64,000 nucleotides of DNA from CAWGMT01 sp963823675 (GCA_963823675.1 CAWGMT010000009.1:558001-622000), one strand, 5' to 3'. Numbered from the stretch's first letter, positions 9,549 through 19,224 are shown. The notes: generated from the sequence alone by a model not told the origin. Translations and numbers: made by a program.

Positions 9549-10514
9549 TTATTCTTCAACCCCGCGGTCTGTACCCAATAAGGCCTCCGGTACCGGGAAA
9601 AACTCGTTGTGCGACTTTGCGCTTTTGATGATCAGATCGATCCAGTCTTGCCGTTTCGACGCGAGTTCTGATTGCAGATGGGGCCAATTCATCTCGGCCA
9701 AGCTCCCGTTGATCTGATCACTAGCCCACATCAGAGACTCAAGGCCCGCGTGCCAGCCATATTCTTGAAGGGCTCCTAATCGCACGAAGACCACATCCCA
9801 CAGCGCTTCCTCGGCTGCAGCCGCAGCATCCGTTCCATTCTCAGCAACCAGTTCGCGGGAGTCGAACTTTGGCTGAATATCGATCTCTTCAACCAGCCCG
9901 AGCACCAATCGATAGGAACTCTTCCAGGTACCACAACGATCCATGTAGTGACGAACCAACGAGCTATGGGTCAAAGAACGGCGTCCATCGACACCGCCAG
10001 AGAACGCCGATATTAGACCCCAGCGTGGCTCGACCTTGTAATATTGCGCGAGTGCGTGGATCGTCGGATCGAAGTTACCTTTCTCCCAGCGCAGTTTCTC
10101 GCTGTACCGAATCTGTTCGATGGGTTCTTTGGTTTCGAGCGAAACCAGGAGTGGAAACCCAGCAAATTCCGCGGCGTGCTCCCGAATACCTTCACCGACA
10201 ACGAAGGATGGTAGATCCTTACGATGGAGATATTTGCATGTCGTGCGAGCGGGTTCCCAGACGACAGAGTCGTGCTGAAGGCAGAAGCCTGACCCGCGGC
10301 CAATGGTCAGGCTCTGGCTACAGTTGTGAATGCAGTTGCGACACGAAAAAAGTTCGTCCATCACCGGATCCGAGTGAAATAGACCTGAACCCGTGACCGC
10401 GCCCAGGTCAGGAGGTCTTTGCGACCAACGCTCGATATATAGATCAGGCGGGCTGATGCCGTCCCGCTGGTCTCGTCTGAAGTAATCGCGTCGGAGCTGT
10501 GAGCGTGTTTCCAC
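9549..10514 (-). CDS. Hypothetical protein with N-terminal cysteine cluster
   Basis: A 321-aa protein of no family I recognise. The GTG start at 10514 is preceded by GAGGA about nine bases upstream. Between residues 57 and 100 it has five cysteines (SCRNCIHNCSQ, GFCLQH, TTCKYLHRKDLP), a spacing suggestive of a zinc or iron-sulfur site. The rest is mixed alpha/beta with many Trp and charged residues and no signal peptide or membrane segment. GC content is visibly lower than in the flanking genes, which hints at horizontal acquisition. Downstream is the tail-to-tail TolC remnant; upstream, on the same strand, is the dimethylformamidase-like gene after a 98-bp gap. Confidence 0.8.
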   Translation of the reverse strand: METRSQLRRDYFRRDQRDGISPPDLYIERWSQRPPDLGAVTGSGLFHSDPVMDELFSCRNCIHNCSQSLTIGRGSGFCLQHDSVVWEPARTTCKYLHRKDLPSFVVGEGIREHAAEFAGFPLLVSLETKEPIEQIRYSEKLRWEKGNFDPTIHALAQYYKVEPRWGLISAFSGGVDGRRSLTHSSLVRHYMDRCGTWKSSYRLVLGLVEEIDIQPKFDSRELVAENGTDAAAAAEEALWDVVFVRLGALQEYGWHAGLESLMWASDQINGSLAEMNWPHLQSELASKRQDWIDLIIKSAKSHNEFFPVPEALLGTDRGVEE

Positions 10515-10612
10515 CGCTTTTCATCCTCAAGCAGAAAATACCGTTCGTCTGTTTCATTCTATACGAACACGGGAATCACACCCACACCCAAGTTCGCTCA
10601 CCCGGACAAACA

Positions 10613-12208
10613 TCAGCCGAATGAACCTTTCAAGAACCGTCGCAGCACATTCCCCGTGATCCGCGACACGCTCTCATCGACCAGGATCGAGCTCGGCCAG
10701 GCGATCGAACCGGCCGAGAAAACCGCGCCGCCGCTCTCGGTCTCATAGTAGACAACTTCGGCGCCACCGTCGTCGACGTTCGTCCCTTTGGCCAAACGGA
10801 GGACATTCTCCGGCGAGCTGGGCGAGACCTTGTCGGTCTCGTGAGCCGATGCGCCGCCGGGACACCGCATGTGCAGGCTGGGTTGGCCGAAGAGGTCGCC
10901 GGTTTTCAGGGCTGTCCCGGCAAAGGCCCAGTGCGACGCATCGAGCACCCGATACGGCGCACCAGTCATGATGCCGGTCTCGGTGAAAACCACGCCCAGC
11001 AGATTGGCCTCCGACTCGACCCGCATGTGAAACCGGCTCTCGTAGGCTCCCTGCTTCAAGCGCCGGCCGTCGCCATTGCGATAGATCGCCGCGGTCGGAG
11101 TCTCAAACTCCACGTCGCAATTCAGGCCGTTCCCACCGAGATACATGAGCTTGCCGCCGCGCTCGTGAACCCACGACTTGACCGCGAGGTACATCTCGCG
11201 CGACCAGTACTCCGGATGCGTCGAGATGATCAAGACCTTGTAAGCGCCCAGATCGAGCGTGCCGTCGTGAAGCTGGGTCTCAGCGTAGTAGTCGTAAGCA
11301 AAGCCCTCGCGTTCCAGCCAGCCCAGGAGCCGCCACTCGGCCGGGGCGATGTGGCACGCGGCCCGGCCCTCGATCGGGTCGGTGATCTGCGATTTCAAAT
11401 CGATGTGGTTGATCGGCTCGGGCCGGTCGAATGACAGTGGTGCGTAGTCGTCGGTGTCATACGTGATACAGTCGGGGTCGGTATAGCGCCTGAGCTCGAG
11501 TCGGGTGTTGACGGTCGGAGCCGGCGGCAGCCGGTCGGGGTTGATGTAGTTGCTTCGGCCCCCGAAATTGTTATACGCGTTCCAGGTGATGTTCGAGGCC
11601 AGCACGGCCAAAGGCGCCGCCGGCCGCGCGGGAGCGACGATCCAGGGGAAGGCGAATTCGGCCCCTGCGGCCGTGCGGGCATGAAAGTAATAGAGGCCCG
11701 GCCGCGCGGGGGCTAGGGCATACTGATGCAGGTGCGGGTTGGCATAGCCAAATTTGTTCCAGGCGACGCCGGTCTGGGTGTAATCGCCGTCGGGCGTGAT
11801 CTGCATCGTGGCCCGCGGGCCGTGCTCGTCGAACCAGCCGAGGCTCTTGACCGGCTCTTTGGTGATGCCATAGCGCCAGAGGCCAAGCTGATAGGGCTCG
11901 ACCGAATGGACGCGAAACTCGGACTTCTCACCGGCCTTGACCCACTTGGGCCAGACATAGCCCAAGAGACAATCCGAGAGAAGCCGGAACTGATGGGGCG
12001 GCCGCCCCGGGATGACGTCGACGACGACGCTCTTGGCCCCGAAGCCAGCCTTCTGGAGAGTCACCTTGTACCGTCCGGGCGGGAGATCGGCATGAACCGA
12101 GCCGGTCGCGCGCGAGCGCGCTTCGAACGAGCCGGCCAAGCCCTCGAACTCCAAGAGAACATCGGGCAGGGCGACGTAGCGTTCGTCGCTGACGTAGGCT
12201 ATGAGCAT
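10613..12208 (-). CDS. N,N-dimethylformamidase beta-subunit-like protein
   Basis: A 531-aa protein. Residues about 1-75 resemble a carboxypeptidase-regulatory-like beta-sandwich (DLPPGRYKVTLQKAGFGAKS). The remainder matches the large-subunit C-terminal region of N,N-dimethylformamidase: NITWNAYNNFGGRSNYIN, VLIISTHPEYWSREMYLAVK, GGKLMYLGGNGLNCDVEF and the C-terminal VVYYETESGGAVFSAGSIAW. That glutamine-amidotransferase-like region occurs in many planctomycete proteins of unknown substrate, so the enzyme activity is not certain. The frame is intact. No signal peptide is evident, so it is probably cytoplasmic. The nearest same-strand gene, 98 bp downstream, is the Cys-rich hypothetical; co-transcription is possible. 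Confidence 0.85.
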   Translation of the reverse strand: MLIAYVSDERYVALPDVLLEFEGLAGSFEARSRATGSVHADLPPGRYKVTLQKAGFGAKSVVVDVIPGRPPHQFRLLSDCLLGYVWPKWVKAGEKSEFRVHSVEPYQLGLWRYGITKEPVKSLGWFDEHGPRATMQITPDGDYTQTGVAWNKFGYANPHLHQYALAPARPGLYYFHARTAAGAEFAFPWIVAPARPAAPLAVLASNITWNAYNNFGGRSNYINPDRLPPAPTVNTRLELRRYTDPDCITYDTDDYAPLSFDRPEPINHIDLKSQITDPIEGRAACHIAPAEWRLLGWLEREGFAYDYYAETQLHDGTLDLGAYKVLIISTHPEYWSREMYLAVKSWVHERGGKLMYLGGNGLNCDVEFETPTAAIYRNGDGRRLKQGAYESRFHMRVESEANLLGVVFTETGIMTGAPYRVLDASHWAFAGTALKTGDLFGQPSLHMRCPGGASAHETDKVSPSSPENVLRLAKGTNVDDGGAEVVYYETESGGAVFSAGSIAWPSSILVDESVSRITGNVLRRFLKGSFG

Positions 12209-12278
12209 GGGAATCAGGTCATCTTCTGGACGTACGACCGGTTTGAACGTAAACCGCCTTGCCGGGCCCTTGAATCTA

Positions 12279-12555
12279 TCACGCGAATGAAAACCAGCCG
12301 AAAACTGAAGAGTTGACGATGCAGCAGATACCTAACGCTCGGCCAGCGCGGTCAATCCAGCTCGCCTCGGGCTGCCAGGCTCCGGCGAGCCAGAGCACCA
12401 ACCAGGCGACTATCACAGCCGCACAGACGAGGCCGAGACATCGCTGCGAAGGCAGACTCATAAACATAACGAATCGCCACGAGCGCGACGGCCGTTGCGG
12501 CGACCAGTACCATCGCATCAACTAGTGTGAACCTACGTGCGATTCCGGGTCGCAT
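12279..12555 (-). pseudogene. Truncated membrane protein (FTLVDAMVLVAATAV family)
   Basis: From an ATG at 12555 the frame begins MRPGIARRFTLVDAMVLVAA, the N-terminus of a common planctomycete multi-pass membrane family. Near 12455 the frame is lost, and another frame continues with a second hydrophobic helix (CLGLVCAAVIVAWLVLWLAG) to a stop at 12279. Only about 90 codons remain, much less than full-length family members as I recall them. I treat it as a decayed fragment. A palindrome follows directly upstream at 12641-12709. Confidence 0.5.
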
Positions 12556-12640
12556 GGTTGCCACGCCTCCTCTGTGGCTTTTTCTACACACGCTCGCATT
12601 CGCCGCGCACTGCGCAAGTCTCTGGGCGACGAACGTCGTT

Positions 12641-12709
12641 TGACCCGGAGCCAGCGGCGACGGCGGCGGTTTAGACTGGCGCAATACACGCCGTCGCCGC
12701 TGGCTCCGG
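12641..12709. repeat. 23-bp perfect inverted repeat, REP-like
   Basis: The left arm at 12641-12663 (ACCCGGAGCCAGCGGCGACG plus GCG) and right arm at 12687-12709 are perfect reverse complements with a 23-bp loop. The arm motif GCCGCTGGCTCCGGGT reappears, slightly changed, near 38700 (CCGTTGGCTCCGGGTT), and a partial match lies near 15250. It sits just downstream of kbl and could help end its transcript, but there is no T-run. Confidence 0.7.
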
Positions 12710-12755
12710 GTTAAACGAACACAGTGGCGGCGGCTTCGTAGCGCGGTGCCCGGCC

Positions 12756-13940
12756 TCAGAACCCAAGCTCATCCCGCACCGCCGTAAACGCCGCAATGGC
12801 CAACTGAAGATCCTCGCGCAAATGCGCAGCCGAGACCTGTACCCGCACCCTCGCCTTCCCATGAGGCACGACAGGATACGAAAACCCGATCGCGTAGATC
12901 CCTTTCTCGAGCAGCTTCTCGGCCATCCGGCCGGCCAGGGCGGCGTCGCCGATCATGATCGGTACGATCGGGTGCTCGCCCGGGACGATGTTGAACTTCC
13001 GCTCGGTCATGGCCGCGCGGAAGAAGCGCGTGTTGTCTTCCAGCTTGTCGCGGGGGCCGGTCGAGCGCGAGCAGATTTCAAGCGCCTTGAGCGAGGCACC
13101 CAGAATCGGAGGAGCGACCGAGTTCGAGAAGAGATACGGGCGCGATCGCTGGCGCAACATCGACACGATCTCCGACCGGCTGCTCGTATAACCGCCGCTG
13201 GCGCCGCCCAGGGCTTTGCCGAGCGTGCCGGTGATGATGTCCACGCGGCCCATCACGTCACGATATTCATGGGTCCCCCGGCCCGTCTTGCCCATGAACC
13301 CCACGGCGTGCGAATCATCCACCATGACGAGTGCGTCGTACCGCTCGGCCAGGTCGCAGATCGATCTCAGGTCGGCGATGATTCCGTCCATCGAGAAAAC
13401 GCCGTCGGTGGCGATCAGCCGGAACCTTGCGCCGCGGGCTTCCTTGAGCTTTTCTTCCAGGTCGGCCATATCGTTGTTCCTGTACCGCAGCCGCTGCGAT
13501 TTACAGAGGCGGACGCCGTCGATGATCGAGGCGTGATTGAGCTCATCGGAGATCACCGCGTCCTCGGCGCCCAGGATGGTCTCGAAGAGCCCGCCGTTGG
13601 CGTCCCAGCACGACGAATAGAGGATCGTCTCCTCCATGCCGAGAAAGTGAGAGATCGCCCGTTCGAGCTCTTTGTGCGGCTCCTGGGTGCCGCAGATGAA
13701 GCGGACCGAGGCCAGCCCGTTGCCCCAGTGGTCGAGGGCCTGGTGCGCGGCCGCGATGATCTCGGGGTGGTTGGCCAGACCGAGGTAATTATTCGCACAC
13801 ATATTGAGCACATCGGGCCGGCCCTTGACGCCGACATGGGCCTGCTGGGGCGAGCTCAATATTCGCTCTCCCTTGAAAAGCCCGGCCTTCTTGATCGCGT
13901 CGAGCTCGGCGGTCAAGTGCTGCTGAATTGCACCATACAT
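12756..13940 (-). CDS. kbl: Glycine C-acetyltransferase (2-amino-3-ketobutyrate CoA ligase)
   Basis: A PLP enzyme that cleaves 2-amino-3-ketobutyrate with CoA to glycine and acetyl-CoA, the second step of threonine degradation after Tdh. It is 394 aa, close to the usual 398. Family features: NNYLGLANHPEI, FICGTQEPHKELE, LYSSCWDANGG, MVDDSHAVGFMGKTGRGT and the PLP-lysine region TGTLGKALGGASGGY. GAGGA lies about nine bases before the ATG at 13940. It follows tdh on the same strand across a 161-bp gap that holds a tandem repeat. Intact; cytoplasmic. Confidence 0.96.
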   Translation of the reverse strand: MYGAIQQHLTAELDAIKKAGLFKGERILSSPQQAHVGVKGRPDVLNMCANNYLGLANHPEIIAAAHQALDHWGNGLASVRFICGTQEPHKELERAISHFLGMEETILYSSCWDANGGLFETILGAEDAVISDELNHASIIDGVRLCKSQRLRYRNNDMADLEEKLKEARGARFRLIATDGVFSMDGIIADLRSICDLAERYDALVMVDDSHAVGFMGKTGRGTHEYRDVMGRVDIITGTLGKALGGASGGYTSSRSEIVSMLRQRSRPYLFSNSVAPPILGASLKALEICSRSTGPRDKLEDNTRFFRAAMTERKFNIVPGEHPIVPIMIGDAALAGRMAEKLLEKGIYAIGFSYPVVPHGKARVRVQVSAAHLREDLQLAIAAFTAVRDELGF

Positions 13941-13999
13941 TTTATCGGGTCCTCGGCTGCTCGATTAGGAACAAGAATCCCAGCGCGTGAGCATTGGTA

Positions 14000-14052
14000 C
14001 AATCCTAATCTTAATCCTAATCTTAATCCTAATCCTCTTCCTCTTCCTCTTC
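14000..14052. repeat. Short tandem repeat (AATCCTAATCTT / CCTCTT)
   Basis: The gap between tdh and kbl contains AATCCT and AATCTT units repeated about five times, followed by several CTCTTC units. On the transcribed (minus) strand this reads GGAAGA then GGATTA/AGATTA repeats, so the kbl leader would be purine-rich. It is a simple-sequence tract that could vary by slippage. It is not a CRISPR. Confidence 0.8.
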
Positions 14053-14101
14053 CGGGTCTCCTCCCACTCGGCTTGGTGTCACCAAATCTCGACGGGAGGC
14101 C

Positions 14102-15141
14102 CTATCCCTCGTGCCATGTGAGGATCACCTTGCCCGACTCGCCCGACTTCATTGCCGCGAACCCCTTCTCGAAATCGCGAAAGCCGTAGCGATGGGTGAT
14201 GATCGGGCTGATGTCCAGGCCCGATTGGAGCATGACCGTCATCTTGTACCAGGTTTCGTACATCTCGCGGCCGTAGATTCCCTTGATCGTGATCATGTTG
14301 AAGACGACCGCCTGCCAGTCGATGGCGATCTCCTGGGTCGGGATCCCGAGCATGGCGATCTTGCCGCCGTGGCACATGTTCGCCAGCAGGGAGCGGAAAG
14401 CCTGGGGGCTGCCGGACATCTCCAGGCCGATGTCAAAACCCTCCTTCATGCCCAGCTCCTTCTGCACGCTTTCGATCGAGTGCTCCCGGACGTCGACGGC
14501 CAGTGTCACCCCCATTTTCTTGGCGAGCGCCAGCCGATACGGATTGAGGTCGGTGATCACCACGTGCCGCGCGCCGCGTGGCGCACGACCCGCGCCGCCA
14601 TGATCCCGATCGGGCCCGCGCCCGTGATCAAGACGTCCTCGCCCAGAACGTCGAACTGGAGGGCCGTATGGACGGCGTTGCCGAACGGGTCGAAGATCGC
14701 CTGCACGTCGCGGGGGATCGCGGGGTCATGCACCCAGACATTCGTCATCGGCAGCGAGAGATACTGCGCAAATGCCCCCGGACGGTTGACGCCGATCCCC
14801 TTGGTGTCCTTACAAAGGTGCCGCCGGCCGGCCAGGCAGTTGCGGCATCGGCCGCAAACGACGTGCCCTTCGCCGCTGACGATCTCGCCGACGTGGAAAT
14901 CCTTGGCGTTCGACCCGACCTCGACGATTTCGCCGACGAACTCATGCCCGACTACCATCGGCACGGGGATCGTCTTCTGTGCCCAGGCATCCCAATTCTC
15001 GATGTGCACGTCGGTGCCGCAGATCCCGGTGCGCAGCACCTTGATGAGCACGTCGTTGATTCCGATCCGAGGAACCGGCACTTCCTCGAGCCAGAGGCCA
15101 GGGTTGGCCTCCTTTTTCACGAGCGCCAGCATTGTCTCCAT
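14102..15141 (-). CDS. tdh: L-threonine 3-dehydrogenase (one-base frameshift)
   Basis: Zinc-dependent medium-chain dehydrogenase oxidising threonine to 2-amino-3-ketobutyrate, which Kbl then cleaves. The N-terminal part shows the catalytic zinc motif (RTGICGTDVHIENWDAWAQ, GHEFVGEIVEVG), the structural-zinc cysteines (CGRCRNCLAGRRHLC) and the start of the Rossmann fold (ITGAGPIGIMAARVVRHA). The frame then breaks near 14570-14580. The other frame continues VVITDLNPYRLALAKKMG to the stop at 14102. One missing G in a GC-rich run restores about 346 aa, the normal size. The ATG at 15141 has GGAGGAC about ten bases upstream and is preferred over an in-frame ATG at 15180. Confidence 0.9.
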
Positions 15142-15769
15142 GGTCGATTGTCCTCCGCGGTGTTTTGCAAAGTGATTCACTCAGTTGAAGGCTAACGTCG
15201 CTGGCTTTCAGCCGCAATGGGCAAAACCGATGTGCGCAATTCACGCCGCGGCCGCTGGCTCCCCAAAAGGTGTCAGGAACCGATTCACGGCAAAGGTGTC
15301 AGCAAAGGTGTCAGGAACCGATTCACAGCCGCTTTGATTCTTCGTCGCAAACATCTCGGCACGATGCGCACATCTTCGGATCGCCGGACGGAGCCGGCTC
15401 CTACAAAAGCACGTGCTGCTGCGCCGCTGTAGGAGAGGGACTCCCGCCGCAGGCCGAGGCGAATGCATTGCCGCTCCCCTCGCTTGCGCGTTTTGGTGTT
15501 GCGCTGTTTTGAATTGTGCCCCTTCAGGGCTCGATCTCGTTCGATTGCCGCTCATTCCCAGGGCGTTGCCCTGGGCTGCTATGTGGTTGCCCTTACAGGG
15601 CGGGCAAAAATCAAAGCGCACCCCGCACATAAACACTCAAGCGGCCGCAGGGCGCGCAACCGATACTGATCGTGATTATCCGCGCTTGTCTTGGCTTCCG
15701 AACGACCGTCAAACTTTACCAGGACGCCCACCCTTCACAATCCGGAGCTCCAGGATGTCGGAGGGGATC
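15142..15769. repeat. Intergenic region with two repeat families
   Basis: No gene is supported in these 630 bp. Near 15268-15330 the motif GGTGTCAGGAACCGATTCAC occurs twice, with a further GTGTCAG between. Around 15515-15610 is another member of the CCCAGGGC...GCCCTGGG family seen at the window start, again next to a GGGGC/GCCCT hairpin. The region separates divergently transcribed tdh and the TolC-like gene, so both promoters should lie here, but none could be picked out with confidence. Confidence 0.65.
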
Positions 15770-17410
15770 ATGCGTCGGAAATGCGATTGTTGGCGGTTGC
15801 TGGCGACCTTGGTCTCGGCGACCGTGATGGATGCGGCGGCGTTTCCCGGTCACGCGGCGGCGCAGACGACCGCACCGGCGCTACCACCCGCGATCGAAGA
15901 TCGGGAGCCCAGGAACGGAATGAATTCCGTTCTACGTCCCGTCCCGGCCGCGCTCGAAAATGGGCAGGCCGCCTCGACGTCCGGAAACCAACCGTCAGCG
16001 CCGTTAACGCAGGACAATCCGATCCCGACGATGCCTGCCGCACCACAACCCATCCCGGGACCGGCCGCAATGGGATTGCCGGTAGGCGGCCGGGATGCGA
16101 CGGCGCCTCTGGGCGTGGCCATCAACCTCGCGACCGCGATGCAACTGGCCGGCGTTCGCCCGCTCGACATCGCCGCGGCAACGGCGTTGGTTGAGCAGGC
16201 TCTGGCTCAGCAACTCCAGGCCAAAGTCCTCTGGGTTCCCAGTCTCAATGCGGGCGTCGACTATTTCCGGCACGACGGAGTCCAGCAGAACCTTTTTACA
16301 GGCGAGAACTTCCGGAAGGGACGGCAGAGCCTGTTCGACGGCGGCGGGCCCAGCCTGCTGGTCGGCCTCGCCGACGCGATCTACGCCCCACTCGCGGCGC
16401 GACGGATCGTCGCCTCGCGGCAGGCCGACCTTCAGACCGCGCGAAACGACAGCCTCTTCTCGGTCGCCCAGGCCTTCTTCGACCTCCAGGCAGCGCGGGG
16501 AAGGCTGCTGGGAGTCGGGGCGTCGATCGTCAGAGCCGAGCTGCTGGTCAATTTCACCAGGGGATTGGCTCCGAGCTTGATCGCGCCCCTGGAGATCAAC
16601 CGGGCGCAGGCCGAGCTTCAGAGCCTGCGGCAGACACAACAAGCCGCCATCCGCGATTGGATGGTCGCAAGTGCGCGGCTGGCGGAGGTCCTGCTGCTCG
16701 ACCCGGCCACGCTGCTGGAGCCGATCGAGCCCCCTTTTCTGCAAATCACGCTCGTTCCGCCCGGGTGCACGGCCGCCGAGCTGACGCCGGTCGCGCTCAC
16801 CAATCGCCCCGAGATCGCATCGCGGCGCGAGCTGGTCGGTGCGGCGGAGCAACTGCTCCGTGAGGAGCAAAAGCGCCCGTTTCTGCCCAACCTGATCGTC
16901 GGCAGCCCGGCGACGTCCTCCGGGCTGATCGCGGCCGGCAACCTCGCCTCGGGCCCGAATGGGTCGCTCAATACCAACGGCGGCCGGTTGGATATCGAAG
17001 TCGCCGCAGTCTGGCAATTGCGAAACGGAGGGATCGGCAACATCGGCCTGATCCGGCAGCGGCGGGCCGAGCAGGACGTCGCGGCGATCGAGCTGACCCG
17101 GGCCGTCTTCCGGGTCAAGTCGGAGGTCGCGCAGGCGGTTGCCCGGTTGCAGACCGCCCGGGTGCGCGTGGTGGAGACCGACGAAGGGGTGCGGCAAGCG
17201 ATCGAGTCGGCCGACAAGAATTTCATCGGCCTCCGCGAGACGACGCGCCCGGCAGGTGAGTTGCTCCGGCTGATCATTCGCCCCCAGGAAGTCGTCGCCG
17301 CGATCATTGCGCTCGAGACGGCCTACGAGCAATACTCCGTCGCCGTCAGCGAGTACAACACGGCCCAGTTCGAGGTCTACCGCGCCTGGGCCAGCCGGCC
17401 CAGTGGGTGA
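15770..17410 (+). CDS. TolC-family outer membrane efflux protein
   Basis: A 546-aa outer membrane channel-type protein. I chose the ATG at 15770 because GGAGGGG precedes it by four bases and it is followed by a signal peptide (LLATLVSATVMDAAAFPGHA). A Pro/Ala-rich linker leads to the TolC fold: ATALVEQALAQQLQAKVLWV, PSLNAGVDYFRHDG, SLFSVAQAFFDLQAARGRLL, LVNFTRGLAPSLIAPLEINR and a C-terminal coil (VKSEVAQAVARLQTARVRVV). Such channels usually work with an RND pump and adaptor; an RND pump and adaptor lie 23 kb away at 38.9-43.8 kb. Intact. Monocistronic by context, with the minus-strand M56-WD40 gene converging on it. Confidence 0.85.
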   Translation: MRRKCDCWRLLATLVSATVMDAAAFPGHAAAQTTAPALPPAIEDREPRNGMNSVLRPVPAALENGQAASTSGNQPSAPLTQDNPIPTMPAAPQPIPGPAAMGLPVGGRDATAPLGVAINLATAMQLAGVRPLDIAAATALVEQALAQQLQAKVLWVPSLNAGVDYFRHDGVQQNLFTGENFRKGRQSLFDGGGPSLLVGLADAIYAPLAARRIVASRQADLQTARNDSLFSVAQAFFDLQAARGRLLGVGASIVRAELLVNFTRGLAPSLIAPLEINRAQAELQSLRQTQQAAIRDWMVASARLAEVLLLDPATLLEPIEPPFLQITLVPPGCTAAELTPVALTNRPEIASRRELVGAAEQLLREEQKRPFLPNLIVGSPATSSGLIAAGNLASGPNGSLNTNGGRLDIEVAAVWQLRNGGIGNIGLIRQRRAEQDVAAIELTRAVFRVKSEVAQAVARLQTARVRVVETDEGVRQAIESADKNFIGLRETTRPAGELLRLIIRPQEVVAAIIALETAYEQYSVAVSEYNTAQFEVYRAWASRPSG

Positions 17411-17531
17411 CGCTGCGTCCCCCGGACGACCTCGAGCCGTCTTCGAGCCCCCTTCCCCCGCCGCCCGCGGGCTCGCCCTGACCGATGCCCTTCGCCCAGA
17501 TTCGCTGGGATTGGCCAACCCGGCTGCCGCC

Positions 17532-19224
17532 TTACTTTTTCGTCGCAGAAGGTCTTTCCCCAGGGCGCACGTCCCATACCATGGCCGAGCCCCGGTGGAA
17601 TCCGGAGAAAAGCTTGGTGCCATCGGGCGAGAACGCCAGCACGACAGCCCGGTCGTCGCGGGGCTCGAGCGCAAGCACTTGGTTGCCGGTCTCGAGGTCG
17701 TACAGCCGGATCGTATCCTCGCCGTGTTCGCCGACGTAGAGCCGATCCGAGATTGCCAGTGTCTTGCCGTTGGGCGAGAGGCCCATGAAACATTCCGGCC
17801 CGTGAAGGTGGCGGATCGAACGACGCAACTTGCCGGTATCGACGTCCCAAACATGAGCGTCGGGCGACAGGACCGCGGCTCCGAAACCGTAGTCCTCATC
17901 GCCCGTCAGGTCCTTGACGCACCGGCCGGTCTCGACGTCCCAGAACCGAACTTCGGTCAGCGTCACCTTGAGGAAGCCCTCCTTGAGCTTGGTCAGCTCC
18001 CTCGGTACGGTGCTCTCACCGGCCGACATGATCAACCGGCCGTCGGGTGTCACTGCCAGGGAGCTGATGCTGCCGCTCGTCGCCCCTTGGCGGTCGCCAT
18101 GGACCTTTTCGATCCGCCGCAGGAGCTGACCATCCCTGATGCGCCAGACGGAGATGGACGCCGGGCCGGCCGAGCCCGACCCCACGATCAGGAGGGCCCC
18201 ATCGGGCGTGAACGCCACACAGTTGGCGCTCTCGTGGCCAGGCTTGACGTCGGGGCCGCCTCTTCGGCCTCCGCCCATGCCGCCCATGCGCCCCGCGCGT
18301 CGGCCCGAACGCCGTCCGAGGCGTCTTGAAATCCCGCGCGACCTCGGTGGGCTTCGCGACCTGCCGCAACTGCACCGCGCCGTCGGCACTCACGCTGGCT
18401 ATCATGCTGCCGTCCGGCGAAAAAGCGACATCGTTGACCGGCCCGAGGTAGGCGATCGCATCTTCGAGAACACCATTCACGACACCCCCTCCTCCATGAA
18501 TCTTCTCGCTGAACAGCATCCGCTCGGTGGTCAGGTCCCAAAGCGAGACCCAGCCGTTGTGGTCGCCCCAGAGGAGCTTGCTCCCGTCGGGCGCGAAGGC
18601 GATATGACTGGCTCCGCCTCCGATTTTCGGCGGGACGTTGATCTGCTTGTGCTGCTTGCCGGTTGCCACGTCGAACAGGGTGACGATCGCATGCGCGGAG
18701 TTTCCCCCGGTTGCGGCGGCGACGAGCCGCCCGTCCGGAGAGAATGCGATGTCGGAAATTTCGCGGCGCGTCCGCAGGTCATCGGTGCCGATTTGCAACA
18801 AGGCACGCCGCGGCAACGGGGGTCGCGCGACCGTTGCAATCGTCGCATCGCCCTGGCGCAAAGCGGGCGCACCGGCCAACTGGAAACGAACGGCCGACAT
18901 CCCCAAGACCAGGACGCCAATGGCGACCGGCAGCGCGCACTTCCAAGCAGCCGGGCGCGGCGAGCCGGCGAGCAGTCGGTGGATACGCTCGAACAGGCTG
19001 CCGCTTCGCGCGACCTGCACGATTGCGATCTCGGCGTGGCGGCGCGAGCTCAGGCGCAAGAGTGTCTGGGCGAACGCCGCCGGGTCGTCGGCCGCGGAGT
19101 CTCGATCGCAGATAAACTCGGATTGGGCCTCGAATCGACCGACGGCCCACCACGCCAGCGGATTCGACTTGTTTATGACACGGGTCACGTCCTGGATTAT
19201 TATGAGCCGTGTCATAAAGTGCAA
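17532..19224 (-). pseudogene. M56-like sensor with WD40 repeats, 5' truncated and frameshifted
   Basis: The N-terminal part resembles the end of a peptidase M56 domain (NPLAWWAVGRFEAQSEFICD, RDSAADDPAAFAQTLLRL), but the HExxH zinc site and preceding membrane helices are absent. A membrane segment follows (ALPVAIGVLVLGM), then WD40 repeats (ISDIAFSPDGRLVAAATGG, SHIAFAPDGSKLLWGDHNGW, VNDVAFSPDGSMIASVSADG). The frame is lost near 18300-18320 in a GC-rich stretch. The shifted frame continues the propeller (NCVAFTPDGALLIVGSGS, AVVLAFSPDGTKLFSGFHRG) to 17532. One inserted base explains the break. Missing catalytic residues argue for a broken gene. M56-WD40 fusions are otherwise known in planctomycetes. 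Confidence 0.7.
19173..19217. repeat. 11-bp perfect inverted repeat with 23-bp spacer
   Basis: TTATGACACGG at 19173-19183 and CCGTGTCATAA at 19207-19217 are exact reverse complements. They lie at the truncated 5' end of the M56-WD40 gene, overlapping its first codons. This could be an operator or the scar of an insertion or deletion. Confidence 0.55.

Noticed and set aside
14000..14052. Possible CRISPR-like repeat
   Set aside because: Units of 6-12 bp without spacers; a simple-sequence tract.
16004..17899. 631-codon minus-strand frame opposite the TolC-like gene
   Set aside because: Antisense shadow of a clear TolC-family gene; composition biased to Arg, Asp and Gln, no motif.
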